Shown here piece after piece: positions 21,901-38,549 of a stretch of DNA of 64,000 nucleotides. A program made the position numbers and the translations under genes. This stretch comes from Haliclona indistincta (taxonomy: Eukaryota; Porifera; Demospongiae; Haplosclerida; Chalinidae), in assembly GCA_964017065.1 (NCBI GenBank), contig OZ024784.1, positions 11,885,152-11,949,151 on the forward strand, written 5' to 3'. Within the stretch, counting starts at the first letter, position 1. Each line of letters begins with the position of its first letter. Under the pieces are notes generated by a model, which worked only from the letters and a program-made list of their open reading frames with translations, was not told the origin of the DNA and did not search any database.

Positions 21901-24900
21901 CTTTTGATCCAACTCTTTCTTCCTCAGATCCAGTGCGTCGTCAGGAAGCATTCAATGATGCAAGCTTTGGTTCATTAGAAACTGAGACACAGACTCCACA
22001 AGTTGCAACAAAGGACAAGGGATTACAAGTAGTCCTCTATCCAGGAACTCTAGGAGGCATGAGTGTCACAAATCCTTCAATGGTTATAGGACAAAGCTGG
22101 GCCTCTTCTAAGGGTCAGCAATTTCTGTAACATTGCTTCGCAACACTACCATCTATACTGTAGGTGATCTCTCTAAGACTGATGAATACCTTATAGGATC
22201 ATACGCTCAGCCATTACAACGAGTTCTTACAGCAGCTAAAGAGGGAGATGTTGATCAGCTCAGATCACATGCTTCAGCTTTGTCTGCACGAGCCATTCGT
22301 CTGTCCAGTATGGCAGAGACAGCAGCCTCATCAGTGCATGATCCAGATCTTGCTAAGTGAGGATATTGAATAGCTGCGGTGTACCAGTAACCATTATGTC
22401 ATTGTCACAGTGTACTCCACAAAGAGTCTGCTAAGATCGCCCAACTGACCCCACAGCTCATTCGAAAAGCGCAAGAGACTGCTCTCCAGCAGAACTCAGG
22501 TGGAGAAGAGGCTGGAGAGTTGGATATTATTAGTCATCAATGGGCAGGTCACGTCAGGACACTCATAGATGCATCACAGAAGGCTAACCTGCCCTGGTCA
22601 AGAATAGCAGGACGGTTGGTGTCCTCCGCTAAGCAACGAAGAGGAGTGAAAAAAGAGGTAAGCAATGAACTACTAAACTAGTTCTGAGACACTGGCACAC
22701 TTAGGTTGCTCATATCACTACACAAACTGAACACATGGTGGATATAGCAACCTCAACAATTGCAGCTGCACAAGTAGAAGATGCCATTGGCAGCACAGGG
22801 AACTTGGAGCACGTGTCTGACCCTGAAGTGCAGGTCGATCACTTTATAGTATCAATTTTGTAGTATTTTAATGAATATTGTGTAGGAGCAAATAGAGCAG
22901 GTACAGAACCACTTAGAGGACCTGCAGAAGCTCACACCCGAGCTGATCAGCACAGCAGAGGATCTAGCTATCCAAGCAACTAGTAACGATGAAGAGGATG
23001 AAAAATCTGAGAACACAAGGCAATATGAACAACTTAATTTACTCTCACATGAGTGGGCTACTAAGGTACATTAATAATGGGTTGTGAGTTGATTTCACTG
23101 TATTTCTATAGGCCAATGTGCTGATGAAAGATGTTGACGAGATCACACTTGGTATGAGTGGACCAGCTGACAGCTTGCTGATTGCTGCCAACTCTGGTGA
23201 CCCTGCTCTTCTAGAGGAGCAGGCACGTGCTATAAGGAGCCTTGCTTTCTCTCTGCAGAGTGTTGCAGAAGATGCTGTCCAGGGGTCAGTGGAGGTGCAT
23301 GAAGGAAACAGCTTGAATGTATTAACTTTTATCATAGATGGGATGACCAGCAGCAAGTAACTGTGGTACTCGAAACAGCTAAACTTCTAGTAACACTCTC
23401 TGTAGAACTAGTAAATACAGCTCAAGAACTTGCTAACATAACTAGTGAAGAGAAAGGTCACGAAAAGCACCAGTTGGCAGTTGAAAAAGCGGAGATTCTT
23501 CGAAGAGACTGGGCATCAAAGGTCTGAGTGAACTCTTTTCACCAAATAGTTATCTCTTGTTTTTCATCAGATGCAGCTACTCACAGCACACATAGATGAT
23601 CTCACAGCTGAGGTAGCTGCACCATTGGATAGGCTAGTCAGTGTTGCTCTGCAAGCAAGTCGCACAGATGGAATGGCAAAGGAACACCTACTTACTCAAT
23701 TTGACAAAAAAGCTGTCTACATTTCTGAAAAAGTGGAAGAAATCACGTAAAATAAATAGAGTTGCTTTTACTACATTGTTGATAGCTTTCTCTCTCTAGT
23801 TCTGGTTTTAGTAAAGCCACTGCTAGTCTACCTGTTGCTGAAACCAATGTTCAGATGTGTTTAAGAGCACTTGGTTTCTTAAACAAGCTTACTCCTCGTA
23901 GCATAGGAGCTGCCAGAGGCCTATCCAGTAAGGATCGTACCTATACAGACAATACATTTGACTGTTCTTATTTTAGATAACCCAGGATCAGCCATGTTAG
24001 ATCACTTTAGTCACCTCAGGCGACAATGGGCTGCTAAAGCACAATGCTTCAGGGCTTATCTTATCAGTAGCAGTGCAACTGTAAATGTTGATGAAGTAAT
24101 TGGTAAACAGACAACGATTATTGCTTACCATAATTTTAACATTAACTGTTTTTATTATCAGTTTCATTTGATGAGTTGTTGCAAGGTCATCCATCTGTTC
24201 AAAGCGTCTCTTCCTCAAGATACTTTGAGTCTCCATCTCCTTCACCTCGCCCTCTCTCACGCCGCTCATACTCTAGCGAAGCTATTGTTGAGTCACCTCA
24301 AAATGGCAGTGAACAATTGGACACAAGTGGAAGGTCAAAATTGAGCACAACACGTTCTCCAAGTCCTTCACTAAGGTATGTTGCCATGACTATTATCACA
24401 ACAGTTTATTTATCTATTGCAGAGTTTCAGTAACTTCCAAGCGGTATTCCCAGCCTCCTTCTCCAGCAGCTAATGGTGCGAGGTCTCCTCATCAGCAACC
24501 ACGCCCCATCACTATGCCTAACCAATTCACAAACTCTGACCTATCATTGAACGGATCTTCAGCATCAATATTTGTAAGTTACAGAGTGATGAATTGTACC
24601 CCAAACTATCTATGCTATTATTGCAGATGGCAGCGCAAAGCCTTCGTGAAGCAGCTGACGAGTATTATGATGAAGGAAATCCTGTAATAGGATTGGCAAA
24701 GACTATGTCCACTCAGATGTACCACATGGCTGAGTACAATAGAGGCAGAGGAACTGAACTACAGGTGAGTCTATTATAGTGATCAGTATTGATTATGTAC
24801 ATGCACTGTACTACAGAATAAATCTGATATGATTACTACTGCAAAGGCTATTGCTGCAAATGCTCTTGAGATTGTGAAATTTGCGAATCGCATCAGCGAA

Positions 24901-25470
24901 CAATGCTTGGACAAACGGTATGGATTAAGTTATTCATGCTTCTATTCTGCAGTATCTTGCTTGTGTAGTGTTCAGGCAAACCTGCAAAGCTGTGCTGAAA
25001 TGATACCCACACTCAGTACACAGTTAAGGATTATTGCCTCTGTCAAGAACTCAACACCCGAAGATGCTTCTGTAAGATTTAACAACTGCATGGTCAGAAT
25101 AGCTTATTTTGTGTATTTTTGGACAGGCTGATGTGATGCTGATCAAGAATGCTCAAAACCTAATGCAAGCAGTGATCAAGACTATAGCTGCTGCAGAGAC
25201 AGCTTATGTAAAGGTACAGTAATTTCGCATAGGGCAGCTAGGTGTACTGATTGCTCTATTCAGGGCCTCAAAGAACCAGAAAGTGAGGAAGAAAGTCAGG
25301 ATATGTCTCTAGCTATGAAATGGAAAAAGAAGCTGTACCGTGATAGGACTCGTGAGGCCTTTCGTGCACCGTTGGGAGCTCGTGGACTACGTAAACTGAA
25401 TAGGAGTCGTTCATCTACATCTTCTATAGCCCACCTTATACAACAGGGTGGCACTGGAAAATACTACTAG
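18988..25470 (+). CDS. VCL: Vinculin (enlarged)
   Basis: About 30 short exons from the ATG at 18988 (MEPVAVPSLVQTQSLSRVLA) to a TAG at 25468. Adding visible exons gives roughly 1,550-1,600 aa, against about 1,070 for human vinculin. The N-terminus (SRVLAPIAAQVSHLGAI, then NSEVRKIKEAG) matches the vinculin D1 head. The head continues as many alpha-helical bundle segments. Two Ser/Pro-rich stretches break it: one near 21760-22020 (SFRPFPAPPTIPMLVDRG) and the expected head-tail linker near 24170-24520 (RYFESPSPSPRPLSRRSYSS). The tail is diagnostic: NALEIVKFANRISEQCLDKR, MIPTLSTQLRIIASVKNST and VMLIKNAQNLMQAVIKTIAA. After the tail helices a basic extension of about 45 residues ends GGTGKYY. Vinculin links talin or alpha-catenin to F-actin at adhesions. 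The unusual length and extra linker are the odd points. Confidence 0.92.
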
Positions 25471-25729
25471 CAGCATTGTGACACTAATAATCTACTACTT
25501 ATATAATTTAGTCACTGTGCAATGTGTACTACACTACTACACTGTACTAGTACTACTGGGTAAAATCATAGATACAGTATACCTGCTGCAGTATACCTTT
25601 GAGTATAATGTATCTATGGTAAAATGTGACGTGACTGACGTCATGAAAAGTGGGTGTGTGCAACCGAACACCTTGCCAAGGCGAGCTGCGCGACCGACCA
25701 TCAGGCAGCTTTTCTGACAAGGAGCAGTA

Positions 25730-27102
25730 ATGGGGAGTTTGTTTTCTGGCCCATCCACACGGCTGAGGTTAACCGTACACGATCTACGAACGGGACGAGC
25801 ATATGGCATTACAGTCGCTAACCCAGAAACAGTAAGCAGCAACTGCATTCTACTTTATGTGTACTGCCTTACCAATCTACAGAATACTGTCAAAGATCTT
25901 GTTGCAATGATAAAGTCTAGAATTACTGACATTTCTGATGATGAAATGATTCTTAAGTTTTCTCGAAACGATTTGACCAAGGATATGAGCGTCTGCCTTT
26001 CTCGCATAGAGGGCCTCAAGGAGAAATCTAACTTGTTTGTTGAGAAAGTTGAGTCAAAGGGATCACTTGCTCGTCCATGGAACCTTCATATCAAGACATT
26101 GACAGGGATAGAGCACAATGTGCAAGTGTCTTCACCTCAGGTTAGATTATACCTCGCTGTCACAAATAGTGTCTACACTAAGACTAGTGGTGTTGGTAAA
26201 CACAATGAGTGTTGATAAAGCTTGGATCACATTAGTCAACTTGCTCTTGTAAGCATCAACATAATTTATTCCAATATTTGTAGTTGTATAGATATAACTT
26301 CGGTGTGAACTCTCACCTCGTTCAAAATCAATTATGACGTACATTAGGTTACACCCCTTTGGGGTCAGAGCTCTGCGTTCGCCAATGGCTGCAATACAGA
26401 TTCGAGTAGGCCTGAGGGGCTATCTGCGGTGTTATAACCAGAAAACTGCTCTCTACAGACTTGGCTGGAATTGTTAGACGTACGATAGGTAGGTTACCGT
26501 AGAACTGGTATTTTTCGCGCGTATTTGTTTTTCGTGAGCGATACAATTTGCGAAAATTAAACCCACAAAAATTTAATGTTCAATACAATTTTGTATTACG
26601 CTCGTTAAAATCGTGAAATTTACGATCCGTTAAATTTAATTCAGTGAAATTATTGTGCCGCGAAAAATACCAGCCCTACGGTATGTTCATCGCTGCTCTG
26701 TTGGCATCTCAGGCCTGCTCGAGTCTCTATTGCAGACATTGGTGAATGCGGAACCTGGCCCCAAAGGGGTGTAACTTCAGTAAGCGAACTTGAGCGAAAT
26801 TTAAGTGAAATGGGTATAATATCGACGTTTTAATAGTTTCTGAGCGAGGTGACGAATTTCACAGCAAAGTCATCTATACTGCCTGTAGTAACCTATCTTG
26901 TTTGGTCCAGGATGTTTGTGTGCACGGGCTGAAGCTACTTGTTCAAGATGTTAGTGGTATCTCACCTGACCAGATGAGACTGGTCATTGAAGGAGATCAG
27001 ATGGAGGATGGTCCAGTGCATCGACCTCACTCCATCACCTCATTCCCTGCAATATGCAATGACTGTACTATTCACCTAGTGCTTAAAAACCCCGGCAGGT
27101 AG
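25730..27102 (+). CDS. Small protein with two ubiquitin-like domains
   Basis: Three exons (25730-25831, about 25883-26140, about 26911-27102) give roughly 180 aa. Exon 1 (MGSLFSGPSTRLRLTVHDLR...GITVANPET) starts one ubiquitin-like fold. Exon 2 finishes it and begins a second (RPWNLHIKTLTGIEHNVQVS). Exon 3 completes the second (LKLLVQDVSGISPDQMRLVI ... DCTIHLVLKNPGR, then TAG). The beta-strand spacing and the ISPDQMRL and TIHLVL segments mirror ubiquitin's IPPDQQRL and TLHLVL. The C-terminus lacks a Gly-Gly, so conjugation is unlikely. Inference: an adaptor-like tandem Ubl protein. Intron 2 (about 770 bp) holds nested MITEs. A minus-strand paralogue with the same phase-0 exon 1 lies at 27438-27858. 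Confidence 0.7.
26349..26775. mobile_element. MITE with ~70 bp terminal inverted repeats (TTACACCCCTTTGGGG)
   Basis: The left end (TTACACCCCTTTGGGG, then a segment with GCCAATGGCTGCAATACAGA and TTCGAGTAGGCCTGAG) recurs inverted at about 26700-26775 with scattered mismatches. The whole lies in intron 2 of the tandem Ubl gene and carries no coding capacity. A second inverted-repeat element sits inside it. No convincing target-site duplication is visible. Confidence 0.75.
26494..26682. mobile_element. Nested mariner-like MITE (TACCGTAG...GGTATTTTTCGCG)
   Basis: About 25 bp inverted ends, TACCGTAG(A/G)(A/G)CTGGTATTTTTCGCG, bound an AT-rich core. TA dinucleotides sit at both outer edges, which fits Tc1/mariner-type TA insertion. 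It lies within the larger MITE at 26349-26775, so it is the younger insertion. Confidence 0.65.
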
Positions 27103-27110
27103 ACTGACTA

Positions 27111-27111
<1 letters not shown>

Positions 27112-27180
<69 letters not shown>
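27112..27180. repeat. (TG)n microsatellite
   Basis: An uninterrupted TG/GT dinucleotide run of about 34 units just past the stop codon of the tandem Ubl gene, in its 3' untranslated or intergenic region. Confidence 0.97.
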
Positions 27181-27185
<5 letters not shown>

Positions 27186-27437
27186 CTAATTATTTTTGTA
27201 CATGAATTTTACAATTTCTCTACTTTCCGCTTGCATGCACACTATAATGGAACAATAATTATAGTTGTTATAATACATATCTAGACAACTGTACACAATA
27301 TTGAAAAGTCTGAGGAATATAGTCTACTTATTGTACTAGTATACCAGGTAACAAAGATCTTGATGGGTTGGTTTGATAAAAATATGGCTGTATTGTTGGA
27401 GGGAGATCATTTCTTGGTTCCGTGATGTGCGCGTGTG
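27181..27437. other. Intergenic between convergent Ubl genes
   Basis: AT-rich DNA after the TG run, holding presumed 3' ends of both Ubl genes (an AATTATAG-rich stretch near 27250-27275). No ORF, RNA gene or repeat was recognised. Confidence 0.5.
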
Positions 27438-27858
27438 CTACGAAGCTTGCACAACATGGAGAGTGGATCCATTTTGAAGAAAAGGAAAGTCTCTTAAAAA
27501 TGCAACATCATCAGGGCCAAGTGTTTCTCCTAGCTCCGTGTGTGTGGACTTGTCTTTGTGTAAGTAGAGCTGCATTCTTTCTAGAGGTATTGATGTCTTC
27601 TCATGCACAAGATTCTTCAGACCCAGGATGGACAGTTTCTGTGAGGAAGAGATACGATACAGTACGAGGCCATGCAGTGTACGAGTCACTGAAGTTTGTG
27701 TTATAAAAAGCTCAATGCTCTTCACACCCCTGCCACTCCCCCGGCTGAGGAGCAGCTTCACTCACCTCAGGATTGCACACAGTCACACTGCACTGTACTC
27801 CTGAATTGCTGTCCACTATGATCAGCTTCCAAACACTCCGAACAGTCGGCGAACTCAT
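27438..27858 (-). CDS. Single-domain ubiquitin-like protein
   Basis: Two exons on the minus strand. Exon 1 (27858-27766) encodes MSSPTVRSVWKLIIVDSNSG...VTVCNPE and ends in a GTGAGT donor. Exon 2 (27638-27438) begins KLSILGLKNLVHEKTSIPLE and ends GSTLHVVQAS, then TAG. The total is 97 aa. The layout follows ubiquitin: first hairpin in exon 1, helix LKNLVHEK, ERMQLYL, and last strand STLHVV. There is no C-terminal Gly-Gly. Exon 1 length, phase 0 and the NPE boundary match exon 1 of the convergent tandem-Ubl gene (NPET), which suggests local inverted duplication. Function unknown. Confidence 0.65.
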
Positions 27859-28284
27859 GCCAGAAATCAGACTTCGGGACTCCCAGTGGTTTGTTTATGT
27901 GAACTACACGTAGTCAGGGCCGTCTTACTAAATACCTACTAGGAAGTACAATAATGAATTGTGATATCAACAAGTGCACAATAATTAATGCATACCTAAG
28001 ATAAGAGAGGGCGCGTTTTTTGTTTAGAACACGTATACAGTACTAGTTTTTAAGATATTGCGTTCATGCATCAGTTGCACGACTATACTGCATGTATTGT
28101 ATTAATCTCTAATGTCCAGGCATTGGTTAGCAAAGGACTAAGAAAGACTGAATGCTAATACTCAATTTTTGGTAATATAATTCATAAGTCATAATTAAGA
28201 GAAGTGCAGTGCTAACAATGAATCAAATCAAAACTGTCATAAACACGAAATACACAGTAACTGATGATAGTGTGGTAGTGACAG
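27859..28284. other. Intergenic, no gene seen
   Basis: About 425 bp between the Ubl gene start and the mitoferrin stop. AT-rich, with no credible ORF or repeat. It presumably holds the promoter of the minus-strand Ubl gene and the mitoferrin 3' UTR. Confidence 0.5.
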
Positions 28285-31200
28285 TCAGGGAGATGGCTTA
28301 TTAGCAGCAGCAGCAGCAGCAATCTCTTCTGCCTCCACCGCCTTTAGTCCTAGTGTGTACTTGAAAAATTCATAGACCGACCAACACAAGGCAGTAGATG
28401 GCATTTGGTAGATCACTCTAGCTGACAGACCCTTGAAATAGCCTCGATATCCAGTTGTCTGATAGATCCTAGCCATAGCATTCACGACTCCTTGTATTCT
28501 CTTCTCATGTCCCAAGTGCTTTGACTGTTCGTGAGTATTCAGTAGTGTTTTGGCTACATCTAGTGGATTGGTTGCAGCAGCAGCAAAGGCTCCAGCACCA
28601 GCGCCTGATAACATATGAGAGAGAGGGTGATAGTTACGAGAGGGGTTCTGGATATCTTGAAGAAACTCATAGCTAACAAAGTGGATAACTTGGAAAGGAA
28701 TGTTCATGCTGAGTTGTGTTGTGTAACTACGGTAGAATGCTCTTAGTCCTTCTCGTTGGTAGATCAGTCTAGCGCAGTGCAGGGCACCTCTGTATGGCGT
28801 TCCATAGCACTGCAATCTTTGCTTGATTACTGCAATGAGAATGTATCATTAAACAATGCATTAGATCATGCACATTAATTAATACAGTACATGCATTAGA
28901 GATTATTATTAAAGCACGGTAAAAGGCTTGGAGGGAGAGTGGGTAAATAAATAACTTTAATTCAATCCGAAAACTTATTACTATAGTGACAATTTGGAGT
29001 TTCAATACTGGTTTGGTGAGGCTTCACAATTTGGCAGAACCAAATTTTGATGAAGGCTCAACAATTCACCTACCCCAAAATATCTGCTTATACAAAATTA
29101 GAATTCAGGCTTCACAATTTGCGCTAAAACATCAACATACAGCGGTTTTGTTACTTTTTGCAAGTGAAAACTGTCAACCGTAGAGTGTAAACCATATGGA
29201 GTAGAGTTACTAGTACATTCATGGAATGGCAGGGGCGAGCCTGAGCATTGTATATAATTTAGCCTCGTTAGTGTATAGTTGTGTATAACATAAATCATAA
29301 TTACTATTTGCAGGTTATGTGGTGAGTCCAGATTTTAGTAGATAAGTCTGTATTATGTGAACACCAGTTTCACCACAGATTTTTGTGCTATAATGTTAAT
29401 ATTTAACAGCGCTAATGGGTTTGTTGATGGTGAATAGAATCAATAGTTTGGTTATGTTCAGATATGGTGCACTTTCTCCAACTATCTCTTGCTGAGTGTG
29501 TTCCTTGCCTATAGGCGTCATTGGGAACAATGTACCTGGAAGATGTGATGAGTAGGGTTCCTCGGTCTCCTCACTCACTGCAGGCTCTACTGCTAACACA
29601 CACGAGCTCATTAGACGTACCTAAGTTACTGTTTGCTCTGTTGCAGCTACTGCTTTCCGCCGGCGTCTCTGGTAGGCCCTTTGATATTCCTTTTGTCGCT
29701 CCAGTCGTCCCGGCATTCACGTTGATCGGGTGACTCTGCCTCTCATCGTCGCTTTCTGGTAGTGGCCTTGTCGTGTAAAGTTGTTGCTTTTCAGGTGTCT
29801 CTGATCTCTGTTGTTGTCGACCCTGAGTCATCTGCATCATTGCCAGAATGCCAGGTATCTTGATTGAAACCAAGCGCCAATTATAATGTGCGCACGTGCT
29901 AAAAAGGGCATTTCCTACTTCTTGGGAACATTGAAAAGGACAAACGCTACCCCGTGACAGATAGATAGATCGATAGATAGATACATTTCCCGCCGCGTGG
30001 GCCATTGTGCCAATCAATGTGGGGCTCGCTCAGGCTCGCCCCAATAATACCATGCTGTTGAAATAAGTAATACAAACTGCTATATCACTGGCTCGCATTG
30101 TATGTCCTGTGCTTAAATAATTGCTGGTGATACATCTATTAAGGCACGTCTGCACTTGCATGCAAACCCAGGTTCAACCAAGATTGAATTCAGAATGTGG
30201 TCAGCATTGACTTATGTCAACACTGGATTAGTATGCACACTAGAAACACTTCTTCTAGTTCTGATCTAGTGGCTTGCACAGTGGATTAGATCACGAGTTA
30301 AGGCGCGTTCACATGGACTCTGCAAAGTGGATCAAATGCGCATTCAATCCGGTTTGTTAGCGTTCACATGAATCTGCTTGAAATCAATGCGAATCGAATG
30401 CGCATTGTGTTCACTCCACCTCCGGAGGTAGATTGAAAGTGGATTGGAAGTCAATTGAGACTTTAGCGTGTGGGTGCATACCATCGCGAGTAGACACAAG
30501 GTAAACCTTCATAATGGACATTTGAACCATCGTTGAAGGCTAGGAAGAGCGTAGTGTAGCTTTTGAGCCGCGTAATTCACATCCAATTCAGTATATGAGA
30601 ACGCGCAGTTTTGGGGATACAATGCACATCAAAAGTGGATTCCATGTGAACACGCCATTAAACGTCTTTTTACAAATTGCAGCACACTACTTTATGCTCT
30701 ATACGAATATTCACTAGGTGACTGCTATGGTTCTCACATGTATTTCATGGTTGAAAACAAGTGCACAAAAGAAGCTTTGCATGATTATTGTGGCCTAGTT
30801 CCAATTGCTACTCGTGCCATAGCTTACAATCTGGTGTTCATGACTGCTCTTGAGTTTATCTCTGCTCAGGCTCCTCTCAAAATGAAAGGACTCCTTGTCA
30901 CTTTCTGGCATGCTGTCTCTTCTCAGCGCTACTTAATACAGGTTGTATTGCTTTTTTATTGACATGATAAAATTGTCTTAATATTCTATGGAGTGAAAGC
31001 CTCTCTTATTCTGCTGTCAATAGTGCTTTATTACTGTGTGGCCAAGCGTTATCGCTATCGGGTGCGAGATGAGGTAGTCAATGAACGCTATCTAGTGGAG
31101 GAGACATACGATAAAGAGTTGAGACTGGCAGAAGAGTACGAGAAAGAATGCAAGGAGACACAATCAGTTAGCATAGTCTCAGATTCGGGAAAGACTTCAA

Positions 31201-32888
31201 GACTCTATGAGTCCACTGATACTTAATATTAATTTCTGGCCACACAACAGTTAGAGTTTGGCTATGTGTGTTTACTGCTTTACTGGACGAATAATCACAA
31301 TAGCTCTCCATCGCTTGGTCATGTATTTTTATCAAAAAAGTGCACTGTATTGTATCTGGCATGTACTCAAGTATTGTGAGACTAGCTAGCCTCGTATCCA
31401 GGTGCTAGTGAGGGGAAGAAATAGGCACCTGGTATCTACTGCACACGCATGCGCTAAATATCCGTTTATTTTACTGTAAAATATTTTGATTCAGACCATG
31501 CCTCAGTTATTAAGCTTATAAACAACTGGCTAAAAAGCATCTCGATTGTCAGGTCCAGCTCTGCATTTGATGGATAACTCTGTGGTGAGCCTGCATACGC
31601 GATAGTTGGTGACTTTAAGTCGCTCTTGTCAAGCGATGTCGCTCGTTTCCGCTACCAGGAGCACCCAATTGTTACAGAGCAACAGAGCTAGCTAGCGTGG
31701 CAGGATAGTACAATGTGGTTTGTATGAGGCAGTGCTTCAAAGATTACTATATGCTATTTGGTTTGTGGAATATGTTGTTCCTGTAGCGAGTAATATTCAC
31801 ATAGTAAATTTTCCAAAGACCGCAATACAAATCTACCCCAAAATGGCACAGAAATACGACCTGGAAGTTAATTTACGTGTAATTTTCAAACATTAAATTT
31901 GCTTACCGCTTTACACGAAAAGAGCTGTTTCACGCGCACACACACACATACACACACTAATTTTAAGGCGATGATACACATAAACTGACCATCAACAGGG
32001 TTCATGAAACCATCGTGTATAAGTGATGCAATTGCACCTGCAGCTCCTGAAAAAACATAATGGTGAAACAGTTGTTGCATTCTCCTTGAGTCTCATACCC
32101 TGTGCCACAACTCCATTACTGTAACGAGAGAAGAATTTCTTAGAGTACTCATACGCAGAGAAGTATATAGCATGGGCTGGTCCTGCTCCCATGGCAACTA
32201 CTCCAATCCCCTTAAAGAGAGCACGAGGTTTCTCAGTAGCTGCAATAGTGTAGAATGCACCAAGCACACTTCTATAGTGAGCATGTGGATTAGGGACCAG
32301 GGCCATCATACGAGTCTGCATGTGGTAAAAAAAACACTAACACATCATACCACATGCTCTAGGGCTGTGCTAGTTACAGTACATTGGAATCCTTTCAACA
32401 TTTGTTGTATATCAATTGAAAGCCACAAAACCATGTATCAGACTGTGAAAGGAAAGGCTTCCTGAGCTCAAGCCTTCCTTCCTAAACTATGCTCCTACTG
32501 ATACTGTGTATCATTACAGTGCATGGCCCTTGCATGCTGCATACTCGCACAGGAAATAGACTCTTGAACAACGGATAAAATAATACAAAACCTATTAATG
32601 GTACAGTGTAGAAGTCTAAATAACCACTAAGGATGTGGTGTCAGTATGCACACACACCTTGACACAATCTACCGGGTACATCACGCAATGTTCCATGATT
32701 CCAGCTGCACCTCCAGCCAGGAGATGTGCTGATAGTCTGTCGGTTGGTAGGCTCTCATAATCCACCTCACTCAGCTCCTGCTGGTCCACCATACCACTAC
32801 TCTGGTTGAAAGCAGCACCTCCACTCTCAGAAAGTCTAACCTCAGTTGCATTCAATGGTGGACTCTCTCTAGAAATGCTCAGCTCCAT
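28285..32888 (-). CDS. Mitoferrin (SLC25A28/37-type mitochondrial iron carrier)
   Basis: Four exons: 32888-32658, about 32319-32100, about 32045-31990 and 28829-28285. Exon 1 encodes a Ser-rich leader and the first carrier signature ([22 protein letters not shown]). Exon 2 has [40 protein letters not shown] and [10 protein letters not shown]. Exon 3 plus exon 4 give [19 protein letters not shown], then [36 protein letters not shown] and [20 protein letters not shown]. The three PxD-x-(K/R) repeats and the mitoferrin-specific [10 protein letters not shown] and [10 protein letters not shown] motifs identify it. It imports iron across the inner mitochondrial membrane for heme and Fe-S synthesis. 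The C-terminus ends in a run of six alanines coded by CTG/GCA repeats. Exons 3 and 4 are separated by a 3.16 kb intron, huge for this locus, which carries foreign pieces. Divergent from RPB2. Confidence 0.93.
29940..29985. repeat. Short GATA-rich microsatellite
   Basis: The (GATA)n-like run AGATAGATAGATCGATAGATAGATA lies within the large mitoferrin intron. Confidence 0.8.
30302..30657. mobile_element. TTAA-flanked MITE, 356 bp
   Basis: The ends GGCGCGTTCACATGGACTC and, inverted, GGCGTGTTCACATGGAATCC are bounded by TTAA on both sides (30298-30301 and 30658-30661). TTAA duplications are typical of piggyBac-type insertion. No transposase ORF. It lies in the 3.16 kb mitoferrin intron just upstream of the transporter fragment. 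Confidence 0.75.
30738..31226 (+). pseudogene. C-terminal fragment of a POT/SLC15-like peptide transporter, nested in the mitoferrin intron
   Basis: Two exon-like blocks. The first (about 30738-30941) reads [20 protein letters not shown] and [20 protein letters not shown], which resembles the late membrane segments of proton-coupled oligopeptide transporters (the LEF..AQAP..MK motif). The second (about 30993-31226) holds a hydrophobic segment ([20 protein letters not shown]), a charged cytoplasmic tail ([18 protein letters not shown]) and a TAA. The remaining transporter (about 10 helices) is not seen upstream, where a MITE sits. The visible splice sites do not join the blocks in frame (the first ends in phase 0, the AG at 30992 would need phase 1). 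It is therefore best read as a truncated copy, though an exon may have been missed. Confidence 0.5.
31387..31440. repeat. Dispersed short palindromic repeat (TAGCCTCGTA(T/C)CCAGG type)
   Basis: TAGCCTCGTATCCAGGTGCTAGT followed by ...AGGCACCTGGTA forms an imperfect hairpin. The same family recurs at 54484-54538. Most likely a very small MITE, in the mitoferrin intron. Confidence 0.55.
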
Positions 32889-33272
32889 ATTAAGTGTGCA
32901 GCAGCTATGATAAGCGGGATCTCAATGCGTGGTTGAGCCCTTTCACGCCTCGAATCTACTCTTATTAGACAGCACCTTATTGTATGTACAGGTTACTCCA
33001 AGAGTTTAGCGTCAGTTACTGTGAAGATTGCGTTAATCGGTCACTGCATCACTCCTCGGATGAGCTAGCGATTAGCAGGAGTTTATATCTTTGTTGCAAC
33101 ACGTATCATGCTGAAGAGAAGTTGAGTAACACTTCCTGTAGGGCGTAGTTGATCAACACGTGCGCGATCGTGCGACTACGAATGTCTACGGAGGGGATTA
33201 CGGTAATCCCGGGCTCCTCTTGCTCTCTATACTGAGTTTCTCCCTCGGTTTCTCCTCTCTCTTACGCACGCC
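32889..33272. promoter_or_regulatory. Bidirectional intergenic region, mitoferrin and RPB2
   Basis: 384 bp between the two divergent ATGs. GC content is higher than in surrounding introns, with several palindrome-like CG-containing words (GCGCGATCGTGCGA). No coding sequence. It presumably contains both transcription starts. Confidence 0.5.
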
Positions 33273-38549
<5,277 letters not shown>

